Shown here piece by piece: positions 8,119-16,433 of a stretch of DNA of 35,916 bases (position 1 is the first letter of the stretch; every line of letters begins with the position of its first letter). Below the pieces are notes generated by a model. It saw nothing but the letters and a program-made list of their open reading frames with translations. It was not told the DNA's origin and did no database searches. The stretch is from positions 1-35,916 of the forward strand of contig DASPGQ010000532.1 in assembly GCA_035620555.1 (NCBI GenBank), given 5' to 3'. This stretch comes from Vicinamibacteria bacterium (lineage in GTDB: Bacteria > Acidobacteriota > Vicinamibacteria > Marinacidobacterales > SMYC01). The translations under genes and the position numbers were made by a program.

Positions 8119-8742
8119 TCAACCCGCTGTAGGCACGTAGTAACGGGTCCCGCCGGACATGAGCGCGATCTCCGCGATCAAATCGTCGAGCTTCGTCTCC
8201 GGCCGGGCGAAATCGACCTCGGAGCAGTTCACGATCAAGAGGGGGGTCGCCGAGTAGTGAAAAAAAAAGTAGTCGTAGGCCCGGACGATCTCGCGCACCG
8301 CCTCGTCGTCGGGGACTCTCGAGGCTCCGCGTCGCAGCCGTTTGAGCAGCGTGCTCGCTGGCGCCTGCAAGTAGATCACGATCTCCGGCGCGGGGACGGT
8401 CGCCGCAATCGTAGGGTAAATCTTCTCGTAGAGCATCAGCTCGGTATCATCCAGGTTCAGGTAGGCGTAAATCCGGTCTTTCGCCATTATGAAGTCAGCG
8501 ATCTCGACACCCTTGAAGAGCTCTCTCTGCGACAGGCGGCTGAGCTTCAGGTAACGGTTCATCAAGTAGAAAATCTGGGCCTGGAAGGCAGAACCGGAGC
8601 GCCCAGCGAGGAAGTCGTCGAAGAACGGGTTGAGCTCCTCATCGAGCACGCTTTCACCCTCGAGCTTCTCGGAAAGCCGTTGCGCCAGGCCGGTCTTGCC
8701 GAGCCCCGGAGGGCCTTCGATCGCGATATAGCGAAACCGCAT
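8119..8742 (-). CDS. Deoxynucleoside kinase (dAdo/dGuo/dCyd kinase family)
   Basis: The protein phosphorylates deoxynucleosides with ATP in nucleotide salvage. It has about 207 residues. The P-loop GPPGLGKT stands at the N-terminus, followed by EELNPFFDDF, the FQAQIFYLMNRYLKL helix and ADFIMAKDRIYAYLNL, where the family has its DRS/ERD-like motif. The basic lid segment LLKRLRRGASR is typical of the family. Substrate preference cannot be told. The ATG at 8742 lies 5 bases after the folK stop; a TTG at 8751 overlapping the stop is the alternative. It is co-transcribed with folK, a pairing I recall from other bacteria. Confidence 0.88.
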   Translation of the reverse strand: MRFRYIAIEGPPGLGKTGLAQRLSEKLEGESVLDEELNPFFDDFLAGRSGSAFQAQIFYLMNRYLKLSRLSQRELFKGVEIADFIMAKDRIYAYLNLDDTELMLYEKIYPTIAATVPAPEIVIYLQAPASTLLKRLRRGASRVPDDEAVREIVRAYDYFFFHYSATPLLIVNCSEVDFARPETKLDDLIAEIALMSGGTRYYVPTAG

Positions 8743-8747
8743 GTCTC

Positions 8748-9242
8748 TCAAGCTCCGACACGCTCGACGACGCTTCGATCCTCACACCGACGGAGCAGCT
8801 CTTCCAGGGAAAGCCCCGAGCGCGGGTCGATCACTCGGGGCGCGATCTCGACCAGAGGAACGAGCACGAAGCGCCGCTCGCCGAGCCGTGGATGAGGCAG
8901 GCTCAATGCCGGTGAATCGAGAACCAGGTCTCCGGATAACAGCAAGTCCACGTCCAGCGTTCTGGGACCATTCATGAGCCTGCGCTCCCGGCCCTGGCGC
9001 CGCTCGATGGATTGGCATAGGCGCAACAAGGCCAAAGGCGCATCGACGAATCGGACCCGGGCCACCTGGTTCAAAAACCAGGGCTGCGGGGGCCCCCCGA
9101 CGGGCTCGGAACGGTACCGGCTTGAGGTCTGGCACAATTCGACATTTGCTACTTGGAGCGACCGCAGAGCACGATCCAGTTGAGAATTCGGATCTTGGAG
9201 GTTGGAGCCGAGTCCGATGAAAAACGAATCGCAACGCGACAC
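8748..9242 (-). CDS. folK: 2-amino-4-hydroxy-6-hydroxymethyldihydropteridine diphosphokinase
   Basis: HPPK transfers pyrophosphate from ATP to 6-hydroxymethyl-7,8-dihydropterin in folate synthesis. The 164-residue length is normal. Family signatures are GLGSNLQDP near the start, SSRYRSEPVGGPPQPWFLNQV, the RRLMNGPRTLDVDLLL segment with the two metal-binding Asp residues, and PHPRLGERRFVLVPLVEIAP. The GTG start lies 5 bases after a perfect extended -10 box, so the mRNA is probably leaderless. With folC at 3688, two folate-pathway genes lie in the same minus-strand block, though not in one operon. Confidence 0.95.
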   Translation of the reverse strand: MSRCDSFFIGLGSNLQDPNSQLDRALRSLQVANVELCQTSSRYRSEPVGGPPQPWFLNQVARVRFVDAPLALLRLCQSIERRQGRERRLMNGPRTLDVDLLLSGDLVLDSPALSLPHPRLGERRFVLVPLVEIAPRVIDPRSGLSLEELLRRCEDRSVVERVGA

Positions 9243-9247
9243 GCGCG

Positions 9248-9256
9248 ATTATAGCA
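9248..9256 (-). promoter_or_regulatory. Extended -10 promoter, leaderless folK
   Basis: TGC-TATAAT on the minus strand is a perfect extended -10 box. It ends 5 bases before the GTG of folK. It needs no -35 box, and none is seen. It shares a 77-base divergent region with the acyl-CoA synthetase promoter. Confidence 0.65.
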
Positions 9257-9288
9257 GGCGCCGGCCGACTCAGAGGCGCTGCGGCCTG

Positions 9289-9297
9289 TGCTAACAT
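9289..9297 (+). promoter_or_regulatory. Extended -10 promoter of the acyl-CoA synthetase operon
   Basis: TGC-TAACAT with the hexamer at 9292-9297. Transcription would start near 9304, giving a short leader of about 16 bases that carries a GAGGTGA Shine-Dalgarno sequence just before the ATG at 9320. Confidence 0.5.
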
Positions 9298-9319
9298 CCG
9301 GCGCAACCCGAGGTGACTC

Positions 9320-11122
9320 ATGGAGTTCGAGACGCTCAATCAACTTCTCGTTTGGGCAGCCGAAACCTATCAGAAGCCCGACGCCCTGATGTTCAAGAAG
9401 GGCGGCTCTTGGCATCGAATCTCCTCGGCCGACTGGCTTCTGAGGTCGAGGCGCTTGGCGCTCGGATTTCACGAGATCGGGATCCGCCGGGGCGATCGCG
9501 TCGCCCTGCTGTCCGAGAATCGTCACGAGTGGTTCCTGGTGGACGCCGCTCTGCAGATTCTCGGGGCGGCGAACGTCCCACTCTACGCAACGCTTCCCGG
9601 TCCGCAGGTCTCCTACATCGTGCGCGACTCGGGTGCGCGGCTCGTCGTGGTCTCGGATCGCGGGCAGCAGGAGAAGATCGGCGGCGTGCGCTCGAGCCTG
9701 ACGAAGGTCGAACGGATCATCAGCCTCGATACTCCCCTGGGCGAGGCCGTCGCAATAACGTCTCTGGAAGAGAAAGGCCGAGAGAGGGAGAAATCCGATC
9801 CCGATCTGGCGACGAAGCTCGGAGCGGAAGTGACTCCCGACGACCTCGCCAGCATCATCTACACCTCGGGTACGACGGGTGAGCCGAAAGGCGTGATGCT
9901 CACCCACAGTAACTTCGTCTCCAACGTGAAGGCGAGCCTCGAGGTCCTTCCTGTCGGAAGAGATGACGTCGCGCTTTCGGCCCTACCCTATTGCCATGTT
10001 TTCGAGCGCATGGTCGCGCATTACCTCTTTCCCGCCGCGGGGGCGACGGTCGCGATCGCCGAGAGTCTGGAGCATGTGGTGGAGAACATCGGCGAGATCC
10101 GCCCGACGGTGATGACGATGGTTCCCCGGTTCTACGAGAAGCTCTACGCGAAAGTGAAGGAATCGGTGGAAAAAGGCAGCGCGGTGAAGAAGAGGATCTT
10201 CCACTGGGCCGTGGCCACCGGCAGCGCGCACGGCGAGTTCCGGCTTCGGGGAGAGAGTGCGCCACCGGGGCTCGAGCTCAAATACAAGATGGCGACGGCA
10301 CTCGTATTCGGGAAGCTCCATCGCAGGCTTGGGGGAAGACTGCGATTCTTCGTGTCCGGCTCCGCTCCGCTCCCGACGGAGATCGCGAAGTTCTTCTGGG
10401 CCGCGGGGATTACCATCGTGGAGGGGTACGGACTCACCGAAACCTCACCGGTCATCTCGGTGAACCGTCCCGACCGCATCCGTTTCGGCACGGTGGGTCA
10501 ACTCATTCCCGGCGTCGAAGTCGAGATCGCCGAAGACGGTGAAATCCTCGTGCGGGGACCGAACGTCATGAAAGGCTATTGGGGACAGGACGAAGCCAGT
10601 CGCGAAACGATCGACGAGCGTGGCTTCCTTCATACCGGCGACATCGGTGAGCTCTCGAGTGACGGCTTTCTCCGCATCACCGATCGCAAGAAGGACATCA
10701 TCATCACTTCCGGAGGGAAGAATATCGCTCCCCAGCCCATCGAGGGCCTCCTCAAGACGAACGCCTTCATCGCCGAGGTCGTCGTGGTGGGAAATCGACG
10801 TCGTTTCCCCTCGGCTCTGGTGGTTCCGGACTTCGAGAGGCTCACCGCCTGGTGCCGCGAGAACTCTCTGCCGTCGAGCGACCGCCACGAGATGGCCTCC
10901 CACCCGAAAGTTCGAGAGCTCATCAACGAGCAGGTCGAAAATCAATGCAGCGGGCTACCCCAGCACGAGAAGATCAAGAAAGTCTACGTGCTCGCCGAGG
11001 AGTTCTCCATCGAGGGAGGAGAGCTGACGCCCACGATGAAGGTGAAGCGGTCCGTGGTGGAGTCGCGCTACAAGCACCTGATCGACGAGCTATACGGCGA
11101 GTCGGAGCGGGCCTTCACGTGA
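9320..11122 (+). CDS. Long-chain acyl-CoA synthetase (AMP-forming)
   Basis: The enzyme activates fatty acids to acyl-CoA through an acyl-AMP intermediate. The 600-residue length and motif order fit the long-chain FadD/ACSBG-like group of the ANL superfamily: IIYTSGTTGEPKGVMLTH (phosphate loop), ALPYCHVFERM, GYGLTETSPVISVN, HTGDIGELSSDGFLRITDRKK with the hinge, and IITSGGKNIAPQPIE. The C-terminal domain carries the extra segment usual for the long-chain group. A GAGGTGA Shine-Dalgarno sequence precedes the ATG. It is the first gene of an operon with gatB and ftsE, joined by a GTGA overlap. The link to the other two functions is not obvious. Confidence 0.93.
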   Translation: MEFETLNQLLVWAAETYQKPDALMFKKGGSWHRISSADWLLRSRRLALGFHEIGIRRGDRVALLSENRHEWFLVDAALQILGAANVPLYATLPGPQVSYIVRDSGARLVVVSDRGQQEKIGGVRSSLTKVERIISLDTPLGEAVAITSLEEKGREREKSDPDLATKLGAEVTPDDLASIIYTSGTTGEPKGVMLTHSNFVSNVKASLEVLPVGRDDVALSALPYCHVFERMVAHYLFPAAGATVAIAESLEHVVENIGEIRPTVMTMVPRFYEKLYAKVKESVEKGSAVKKRIFHWAVATGSAHGEFRLRGESAPPGLELKYKMATALVFGKLHRRLGGRLRFFVSGSAPLPTEIAKFFWAAGITIVEGYGLTETSPVISVNRPDRIRFGTVGQLIPGVEVEIAEDGEILVRGPNVMKGYWGQDEASRETIDERGFLHTGDIGELSSDGFLRITDRKKDIIITSGGKNIAPQPIEGLLKTNAFIAEVVVVGNRRRFPSALVVPDFERLTAWCRENSLPSSDRHEMASHPKVRELINEQVENQCSGLPQHEKIKKVYVLAEEFSIEGGELTPTMKVKRSVVESRYKHLIDELYGESERAFT

Positions 11123-12555
11123 GCGAAGCCTACGAGACCGTCATCGGTCTCGAGTGTCATGCGCAGCTGATGACCCGGACCAAGCTCTTCTGCGGATGCC
11201 CTGCTCGCTTCGGGGATCCTCCGAATACGAACGTCTGCCCGGTTTGCCTCGGCCTTCCCGGGGCGCTTCCGGTGCTGAACCGCAACGCGGTGCGCCTCGC
11301 GACACGGATGGCCCTGGCGGTGGGTTGCCAGATCCACGAGGAGTCGGTGTTCGCGCGCAAGAATTATTTCTACCCGGATCTCCCCAAAGGCTACCAGATC
11401 TCGCAGTACGATCGTCCTCTGGCGACGAAGGGCTGCATTTCGGTCGAAGCGAAACGGACCCGCATCGAGCGCATCCACATCGAAGAAGACGCGGGGAAGC
11501 TCCTTCATGAAGGCTTCTCCGATGCGGAAACGAAGAGCGCGATCGACTTCAACCGAAGTGGCGTCCCCCTCATCGAGATCGTCAGCGAGCCGGATCTGTC
11601 GAGCCCGGAGGAGGCGGTGGCCTACGCTCGAGCCCTCAAAGAGATCTTGGAGTACACCGAGACGTCGGACGCGGACATGGAAAAGGGCAACTTTCGCTTC
11701 GACGCCAACGTCTCCGTGCGTCTCAAGGGGGCGTCGGCACTCGGCACGAAAGTCGAGGTCAAGAACCTGAACTCGTTTCGTTTCCTTCTCCAGGCGCTCA
11801 CCTACGAAGTCGACCGTCAGATCGCGGTGCTCGAATCGGGCGAATCGGTGCACCAGGAGACCCGACTCTACGACTCTGCGTCCGAGCGGACCGTGTCGAT
11901 GAGAAGCAAGGAAGAAGCTCACGACTATCGGTATTTCCCCGACCCCGACCTTCCCCCGCTGAAGCTCGAACGTCAGTTTCTCGGCGAAATCGAGAGAGCT
12001 CTTCCCGAGCTTCCCGCACCAAAACGTGAGCGGTTCGCTTTGGAATATGGGCTTCCGTCCTACGACGCAAGCCTTCTGACCAGCTCTCGCGAGCTTGCCG
12101 AGTTCTTCGAGACAGCGGCAAGAGTGTCGATGAATCCGAAAGCCGCAAGCAACTGGGTCATGACCGAGCTTCTGCGCAAGCTCAAGGAGACGGGCACGGA
12201 AATCTCCGCGCTGACCATCGACGGGGAAGCGCTGGGGCGGCTGATCCGCCTCGTCGACGAAGGGAAGGTAAGCGGCCAAGTTGCCAAAGAGGTCTTCGAC
12301 GAAATGTTCGCTTCGGGTAGCGGGCCGGAAGAGATCGTCGAGCGCTCGGGGCTGACCCAGATTTCCGACGTTCGAGAGCTCGAGCCCTGGGTTCGACAGG
12401 TGCTCCAGCAGCACAAGAAGCAGGCCGATGAGTATCGTGGGGGACGGGAGAAGGTGCTCGGCTTCCTCGTCGGCCAGGTCATGAAGCTTTCCCAGGGCAA
12501 GGCAAACCCCAAGCTCGTGCGGGATTTGCTGCTGAAGATGCTGGTCGCGGAATGA
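11119..12555 (+). CDS. gatB: Aspartyl/glutamyl-tRNA amidotransferase subunit B
   Basis: GatB is the kinase/transamidation subunit of GatCAB, which converts Glu-tRNA(Gln) and Asp-tRNA(Asn) to Gln- and Asn-tRNA. The 478-residue protein begins with YETVIGLECHAQL and the zinc-binding run LFCGC to CPVCLGLPGALP. NYFYPDLPKGYQISQYD, RIHIEEDAGKLLHE, DFNRSGVPLIEIVSEPD and the C-terminal YqeY-like tail with KANPKLVRDLLLK follow. The GTG overlaps the preceding stop (GTGA) and its own stop overlaps the ftsE ATG. gatA and gatC are not in the window. Its presence implies that the organism makes at least one amide aminoacyl-tRNA indirectly. Confidence 0.96.
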   Translation: MSEAYETVIGLECHAQLMTRTKLFCGCPARFGDPPNTNVCPVCLGLPGALPVLNRNAVRLATRMALAVGCQIHEESVFARKNYFYPDLPKGYQISQYDRPLATKGCISVEAKRTRIERIHIEEDAGKLLHEGFSDAETKSAIDFNRSGVPLIEIVSEPDLSSPEEAVAYARALKEILEYTETSDADMEKGNFRFDANVSVRLKGASALGTKVEVKNLNSFRFLLQALTYEVDRQIAVLESGESVHQETRLYDSASERTVSMRSKEEAHDYRYFPDPDLPPLKLERQFLGEIERALPELPAPKRERFALEYGLPSYDASLLTSSRELAEFFETAARVSMNPKAASNWVMTELLRKLKETGTEISALTIDGEALGRLIRLVDEGKVSGQVAKEVFDEMFASGSGPEEIVERSGLTQISDVRELEPWVRQVLQQHKKQADEYRGGREKVLGFLVGQVMKLSQGKANPKLVRDLLLKMLVAE

Positions 12556-13208
12556 TTCAGACCTTTCACGTGTCGATGCAATACGGCCGTGACAATCAGG
12601 CTCTTTGCGACATCACGCTCGAGATCGACAAAGGCGAGTTCGTTTTCCTGACCGGCCCGAGCGGAGCGGGCAAGACGACTTTTCTCAAGCTGATCTTTCG
12701 TGAGGAAACGCCCACCCAGGGCCAGATCCTGGTCAATGGCAGGAATGTCTCGGCCATTCCCGAGACCAAGATCCCGTTTCTCAGGCGCGACATCGGCGTG
12801 GTCTTCCAGGACTTCAAGCTCCTCAGGCGCAAGACGGTGTTCGAGAACGTCGCCTTCGTCCTCCGGGTTCTGGGCGTGGCCAAGGCGGAAAGAAAGAGAC
12901 GAGCTTTTCAGATTCTCAAACAAGTCAGTCTACATCACAAGCTCCACGCCTATCCGCTGCAACTTTCCGGAGGAGAGCAGCAGCGAGTCGCCATCGCTCG
13001 GGCGCTCATAAACGAGCCCGTGCTCCTCCTGGCCGACGAGCCCACGGGAAATCTGGATCCCGAGCTGGCGGTCGAGATCATGTCCCTGTTTCAGGAGATC
13101 AACGCCCGCGGCACGACGGTGCTGGTCGCCACTCACGACCGCGATCTCATCAACCGGATGGGCAAGCGTGTCATTTGTCTGGAGAAGGGACGCCTGGTGG
13201 AGTCGTAA
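12552..13208 (+). CDS. ftsE: Cell-division ABC transporter ATP-binding protein FtsE
   Basis: FtsE is the ATPase of the FtsEX complex, which regulates peptidoglycan hydrolases at the division septum. The 218-residue protein shows Walker A GPSGAGKT, the FtsE-typical [20 protein letters not shown], the signature [15 protein letters not shown], Walker [13 protein letters not shown] and the His switch in VATHDRDL. Its ATG overlaps the gatB stop (ATGA). The usual partner ftsX is not downstream on the same strand: it lies on the opposite strand, with its stop 18 bases away. Identity as FtsE, not a related LolD/MacB-type ATPase, rests on overall similarity and the FtsX neighbour. Confidence 0.92.
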   Translation: MIQTFHVSMQYGRDNQALCDITLEIDKGEFVFLTGPSGAGKTTFLKLIFREETPTQGQILVNGRNVSAIPETKIPFLRRDIGVVFQDFKLLRRKTVFENVAFVLRVLGVAKAERKRRAFQILKQVSLHHKLHAYPLQLSGGEQQRVAIARALINEPVLLLADEPTGNLDPELAVEIMSLFQEINARGTTVLVATHDRDLINRMGKRVICLEKGRLVES

Positions 13209-13226
13209 CCCGAGCAAGATCGAAAC

Positions 13227-14135
13227 TTAGACCGGGCTCGACAGGAATTTTCGTACCGAAAGCAAGCTGCCGACGAATCCCACTCCCATACCGCCAAGGA
13301 CGATGGCCGTCCAGGCACTTGGCGGAGCGAAGCGAATCCAGTCCGCCGCGGGCAAGAGCTGAGACCGCCGCAGCGCCTCCACGAACAGGAATTGGTGGCA
13401 GAGGTAGAGCAGGCCGAGAGCCAGCGCGCTTCCCAGGCCACCTTGCAGCACGCCCTCCACGAGAAAAGGGCCACGGATGTACCCTCGCGTCGCCCCGACC
13501 AACCGCATGATCCCGATCTCTTCTTGCCGACCATAGACGGTGAGCTTGATGACGTTGAAGATCGTGAACATCGAGGCGATGACGAGCGCACCACCGATCG
13601 CCAGGCCGACGACTCGCATGAGCTCGATCACCGTCGTGAGCCTCTCGACCCACAGCAGGTCGTAGTCGACTTCGGCGACCCCTTCGACCGACCCGAATCT
13701 CGTCGCCAGGGCACGCACCTGTGCGGCGTTTCGATAGGCGGCGGAAAGGTTCACCTCGAACGAGGCGGGGAGTGGGTTCTCGTCGAGGAGATCGGGCAGC
13801 GCTTCCAGCTCGGGAAAGTAAGACCGAAACCGTTCCATCGCTTCTTGCTTCGAGACGTGCTGGAAGGACTCGACCTCGGGGCTCTTCTGGAGCAGGCTCG
13901 ACAGATGTGCTTCACTTTCCGGCACCACGTTCTCGTCGAGGTAGAGTGTGAGCTGAACCCGACTGGCCCATTCGGAGACCAGAGCCTCCAGGTTGGCGGA
14001 GACCGACAGAAAGATACCCACGATGAAGAGCGTGATCGCGATCGTGAGAACCGAGACGAAATTGACGAGGCGATTGCGCCAAAGCTCCACGAAAGCCTCC
14101 TCCAGGGAGTAGCCGATCGTTTGGAGAAGCTTCAT
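13227..14135 (-). CDS. ftsX: Cell-division protein FtsX (permease-like)
   Basis: This 302-residue membrane protein has the FtsX layout: a cytoplasmic N-terminus with ELWRNRLVNFVSVLTIAITL leading into helix 1 (about 24-48), a periplasmic domain (about 50-165) with VQLTLYLDENV and the repeated 'lobe' pattern, and three helices at about 170-195, 220-245 and 270-295. Between helices 2 and 3 the loop GRQEEIGIMRLVGATRGYIRGPFLVEG is the coupling signature of FtsX/MacB permeases. The ATG follows the hydrolase stop by 6 bases, so it is co-transcribed with that gene. It converges on ftsE, which is a very unusual arrangement for this pair. Confidence 0.93.
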   Translation of the reverse strand: MKLLQTIGYSLEEAFVELWRNRLVNFVSVLTIAITLFIVGIFLSVSANLEALVSEWASRVQLTLYLDENVVPESEAHLSSLLQKSPEVESFQHVSKQEAMERFRSYFPELEALPDLLDENPLPASFEVNLSAAYRNAAQVRALATRFGSVEGVAEVDYDLLWVERLTTVIELMRVVGLAIGGALVIASMFTIFNVIKLTVYGRQEEIGIMRLVGATRGYIRGPFLVEGVLQGGLGSALALGLLYLCHQFLFVEALRRSQLLPAADWIRFAPPSAWTAIVLGGMGVGFVGSLLSVRKFLSSPV

Positions 14136-14141
14136 CTCAGG

Positions 14142-14903
14142 CTAGAATTGATACGTCTTCCCTTGCTCGATGAGCTCGACGTTACTCAGCCCGAGGGCGC
14201 GCAGCTCCCGCTCGATTCTTGGAACGTGGCTGGGCTTGGTGTGCGTGATGAGCACGGGAACGTCCCGGTGGAGCTTGGCCAGCTCTGAGGCAAGAATGCT
14301 CGGCGTCATGTGGCCACTCAACTTGGCAAGCTCGTCGTCGTCGTTGGAAAAGGACACCTCGGTGATGACGCACTTCAGGCGTGGATGAGAGGAGGCCACT
14401 TCCCATACCCGATGGGTGGGGCCCGTATCGCTCGTGTAGAGGATCGCGCCCTCCTCGTCCTCTACCAGCACCCCCACCGTGGGTATGAGATGCTCCACCT
14501 CGATTGGGGTGAATGAGAGACCGTCGATGCGAAACGTCTCTTCCACCTCGATTGGCTCGAAACGCATGGTCGGCCGGTGGGGACCCGGGAGTTTGGTGAA
14601 ATCAGGCCACATGACGTCGTTGAACATGTGGGCCTGGAGGCTCTGTACGACGGCGGGAATTCCGTAGACGGTGATGGGTTCGTCCAGCCGACCGAATGCG
14701 TTCTCTACCAGAAACGGAAGGCCGCAGTTGTGATCGAGATGGGTGTGAGTGACGATCACGTGGCGGACTCTGAGTTGCTCCTCCAAGGTGAGCGGTCCCG
14801 TGAGACCACCGGCATCCAGCGCGATCTCTTCATTCACCAGAAAGCAGGAAAGGAAACGACCCTTTACGCTCCCACCCGAGCAGCCGACAACTCGCACTTT
14901 CAT
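14142..14903 (-). CDS. Metallo-beta-lactamase-fold hydrolase (RNase Z / class II PDE-like)
   Basis: This protein of about 253 residues has the metal-binding motif THTHLDHN, a later His in EVEHLIPTVGVLVEDEEGAILYTSDTGPTHRVWE, the SDTGPT Asp, and a final His in VLITHTKPSH. The set is complete for a two-metal MBL hydrolase. GCSGGSVKGRFLSCFLVNEEIALDAGG at the start, paired with THTHLDHNCGLPFL, resembles class II cyclic-nucleotide phosphodiesterases and RNase Z relatives. A cAMP or cGMP phosphodiesterase is the best guess but is unproven. The ATG at 14903 has AAAGGT seven bases upstream. It is the first gene of an operon with ftsX. Confidence 0.82.
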   Translation of the reverse strand: MKVRVVGCSGGSVKGRFLSCFLVNEEIALDAGGLTGPLTLEEQLRVRHVIVTHTHLDHNCGLPFLVENAFGRLDEPITVYGIPAVVQSLQAHMFNDVMWPDFTKLPGPHRPTMRFEPIEVEETFRIDGLSFTPIEVEHLIPTVGVLVEDEEGAILYTSDTGPTHRVWEVASSHPRLKCVITEVSFSNDDDELAKLSGHMTPSILASELAKLHRDVPVLITHTKPSHVPRIERELRALGLSNVELIEQGKTYQF

Positions 14904-14995
14904 CGAAGCGACCTTTCGTCGCACGGGTGGTGAGCGGCCATTGGGAAGTCCGTTTTCGAAGCGTCTTCTCGATTTGGGGTATCTTCTGAAAGATG

Positions 14996-15025
14996 AATAT
15001 AGCGTTCCGAACTCGCTCGTGTCAA
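14996..15025 (-). promoter_or_regulatory. Strong sigma70-type promoter of the MBL hydrolase-ftsX operon
   Basis: A perfect -35 TTGACA at 15025-15020, an 18-base spacer and -10 TATATT at 15001-14996. This is the best canonical promoter in the window. Transcription near 14989 gives a leader of about 86 bases, which starts with a small hairpin (ATCTT/AAGAT). Confidence 0.7.
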
Positions 15026-15059
15026 CGCTTCCACGATTCGACGAGTGAACCGGAGATGG

Positions 15060-16202
15060 CTACGGCACGACCGTCACTCTGTAGTCGACGACGGGAGCGA
15101 ACTGGCCGGACACGAGCGTGACGGCACCCGTTATCGAAGTCGACGCCGTGACTTCTGGCGCCCGATAGCGAACGACCCGGGTAATCACCTCTCCTCCGCG
15201 GAGCGTGACCGTGCACTCGATCAACTCCGCGCCGAGCACCGAGCACCCGGAGCCCGGGGTCTCGGCGATACGAGCACGGTTCGGGGTCTGGAAGACAACG
15301 TCGACGTCTCTGGTTTGAGGCGTTTGATTCGAGATCTTGGCACGCACGGAGAACACGGCCCCGGATCGCACCATCTCGCCCTCATCGATTGACACCTGCA
15401 GCGTTCCCCCGCCCGCAGAGCCGGGCCCCGAGCCGGAGGTGACGGTGACATCGCGCGCCCGCGTGCAGCTCCCCTCCCTGCCCTCGATAAAGAGCACGGC
15501 CCGTACGTTCTTTACTTCCGTGCCTTTAACGTTGTTGTACTCGTGCGCCACGACGCCTTCGAGGTCGAACAGGCCGTCCTCACCGGGCCTACCCTCGCCG
15601 ACGGCGATCGTCTGAACGGTGCCAGCGGGGTTGTGCTGGTCCCATGTAATCTCGACCGTCTTTTCACCCGGCGGCGCTCCCCGGTAAGCCAGGTAGAGTC
15701 CCACGACGTTACCAAACGAGAACCCCGGGTCGGTGAACCGCGCACGCGCCTCGATCAAATCGTCACAGTCGAACCCCGGCGCCGTCTCCCAGGAAATCAC
15801 GGCAACCTTGACGGCAAATCCGCCCACGATTCCTGGCGAAACGGTCCCGAGAATTCGAATCAGAACGTTCAGCGAGGGCGCCGGACTCGCCGCACCGAAG
15901 TCCGCGGGAATGCTTCCCGTGCTGTCGCTGAAGAGAAACTCACCCGTCGGAAACGGCTCGACCAGAGTCCCCTGCAGATCGACCTCTTGCCCGAGGAATT
16001 CCTCCGGGTTGGCCAGGATCTGCGCGACCGTTGTCGACGCGTTGCTGGAAGACTCGGCAGCGGAAGCGGTACCGACGGAGCGATTCAAAGGCCCCGAAGC
16101 TGTCGGGGTCGTCGGTCCTGTCGGATGGGAGCGGTCTTCGCAGCCCGCGAGAGAAAGACCCGACAGAAAAACCCCGATCGCGACGATTCGTCTCAGCGGC
16201 AA
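15060..16202 (-). CDS. Lipoprotein with OB-fold-like and beta-sandwich domains, unknown function
   Basis: From a TTG at 16202 the protein begins MPLRRIVAIGVFLSGLSLAGC, a complete 20-residue lipoprotein signal with lipobox LAGC. AAGGGG lies seven bases before this TTG. In-frame ATGs at 16268 and 16316 would give signal n-regions of about 30-45 residues, which is less likely. After a Thr/Ser/Pro linker, the region TVAQILANPEEFLGQEVDLQ to SIPADFG resembles bacterial OB-fold (BOF/NirD-like) domains. Near the end, LQVSIDEGEMVRSGAVFSV and following strands look like a CARDB/DUF11-type beta-sandwich with a Cys pair (SGCSVLGAELIEC). It is probably an outer-membrane or periplasmic adhesin-like or binding lipoprotein. 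I know no function for this combination. Confidence 0.75.
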   Translation of the reverse strand: MPLRRIVAIGVFLSGLSLAGCEDRSHPTGPTTPTASGPLNRSVGTASAAESSSNASTTVAQILANPEEFLGQEVDLQGTLVEPFPTGEFLFSDSTGSIPADFGAASPAPSLNVLIRILGTVSPGIVGGFAVKVAVISWETAPGFDCDDLIEARARFTDPGFSFGNVVGLYLAYRGAPPGEKTVEITWDQHNPAGTVQTIAVGEGRPGEDGLFDLEGVVAHEYNNVKGTEVKNVRAVLFIEGREGSCTRARDVTVTSGSGPGSAGGGTLQVSIDEGEMVRSGAVFSVRAKISNQTPQTRDVDVVFQTPNRARIAETPGSGCSVLGAELIECTVTLRGGEVITRVVRYRAPEVTASTSITGAVTLVSGQFAPVVDYRVTVVP

Positions 16203-16347
16203 TGTCCGACCCCTTTTCTCGTTTCCTGCGGGAGCACGTGACTCGTGGAAGACACGCGAAGGCGGCATGATATCTCGCGGTCGTCGCTCGCTCAAGTTCG
16301 GAGCAGATCTTTCCATCCCGAGAAGATCGGGAACAGCCGATCGCCTG

Positions 16348-16357
16348 GTTATATAAT
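16348..16357. promoter_or_regulatory. Palindromic -10 region shared by divergent promoters
   Basis: TTATATAA at 16349-16356 is its own reverse complement. On plus it yields a perfect TATAAT (16352-16357) reading toward mqnD, and on minus TATAAC (16353-16348) reading toward the lipoprotein. The two polymerases would compete for the same bases. An ATG inside the plus box is in frame with mqnD but cannot be used by a transcript starting here. Confidence 0.5.
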
Positions 16358-16433
16358 GCCGGTTGATGCAGAAAGCGTTCTCTCGTCAAGGACATCGCCG
16401 GGAGTCGTCACCAGCGGGAGAATCCGACCATCC

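Noticed and set aside
11068-12414. A 448-codon open frame on the minus strand across gatB
   Set aside because: It is antisense to an unmistakable gatB with family motifs throughout. Long antisense frames are expected in GC-rich codon usage, and its translation shows no domain. The same holds for 6037-7506 across the kinase and 22204-23151 across aconitase.
13209-13226. Possible bidirectional terminator between ftsE and ftsX
   Set aside because: The 18 bases contain no inverted repeat and no T-tract.
16356-16433. ATG at 16356 as the mqnD start
   Set aside because: It lies inside the TATAAT box, and the added residues have no counterpart in MqnD; the GTG at 16434 places the GHSPDPDDAF motif correctly.
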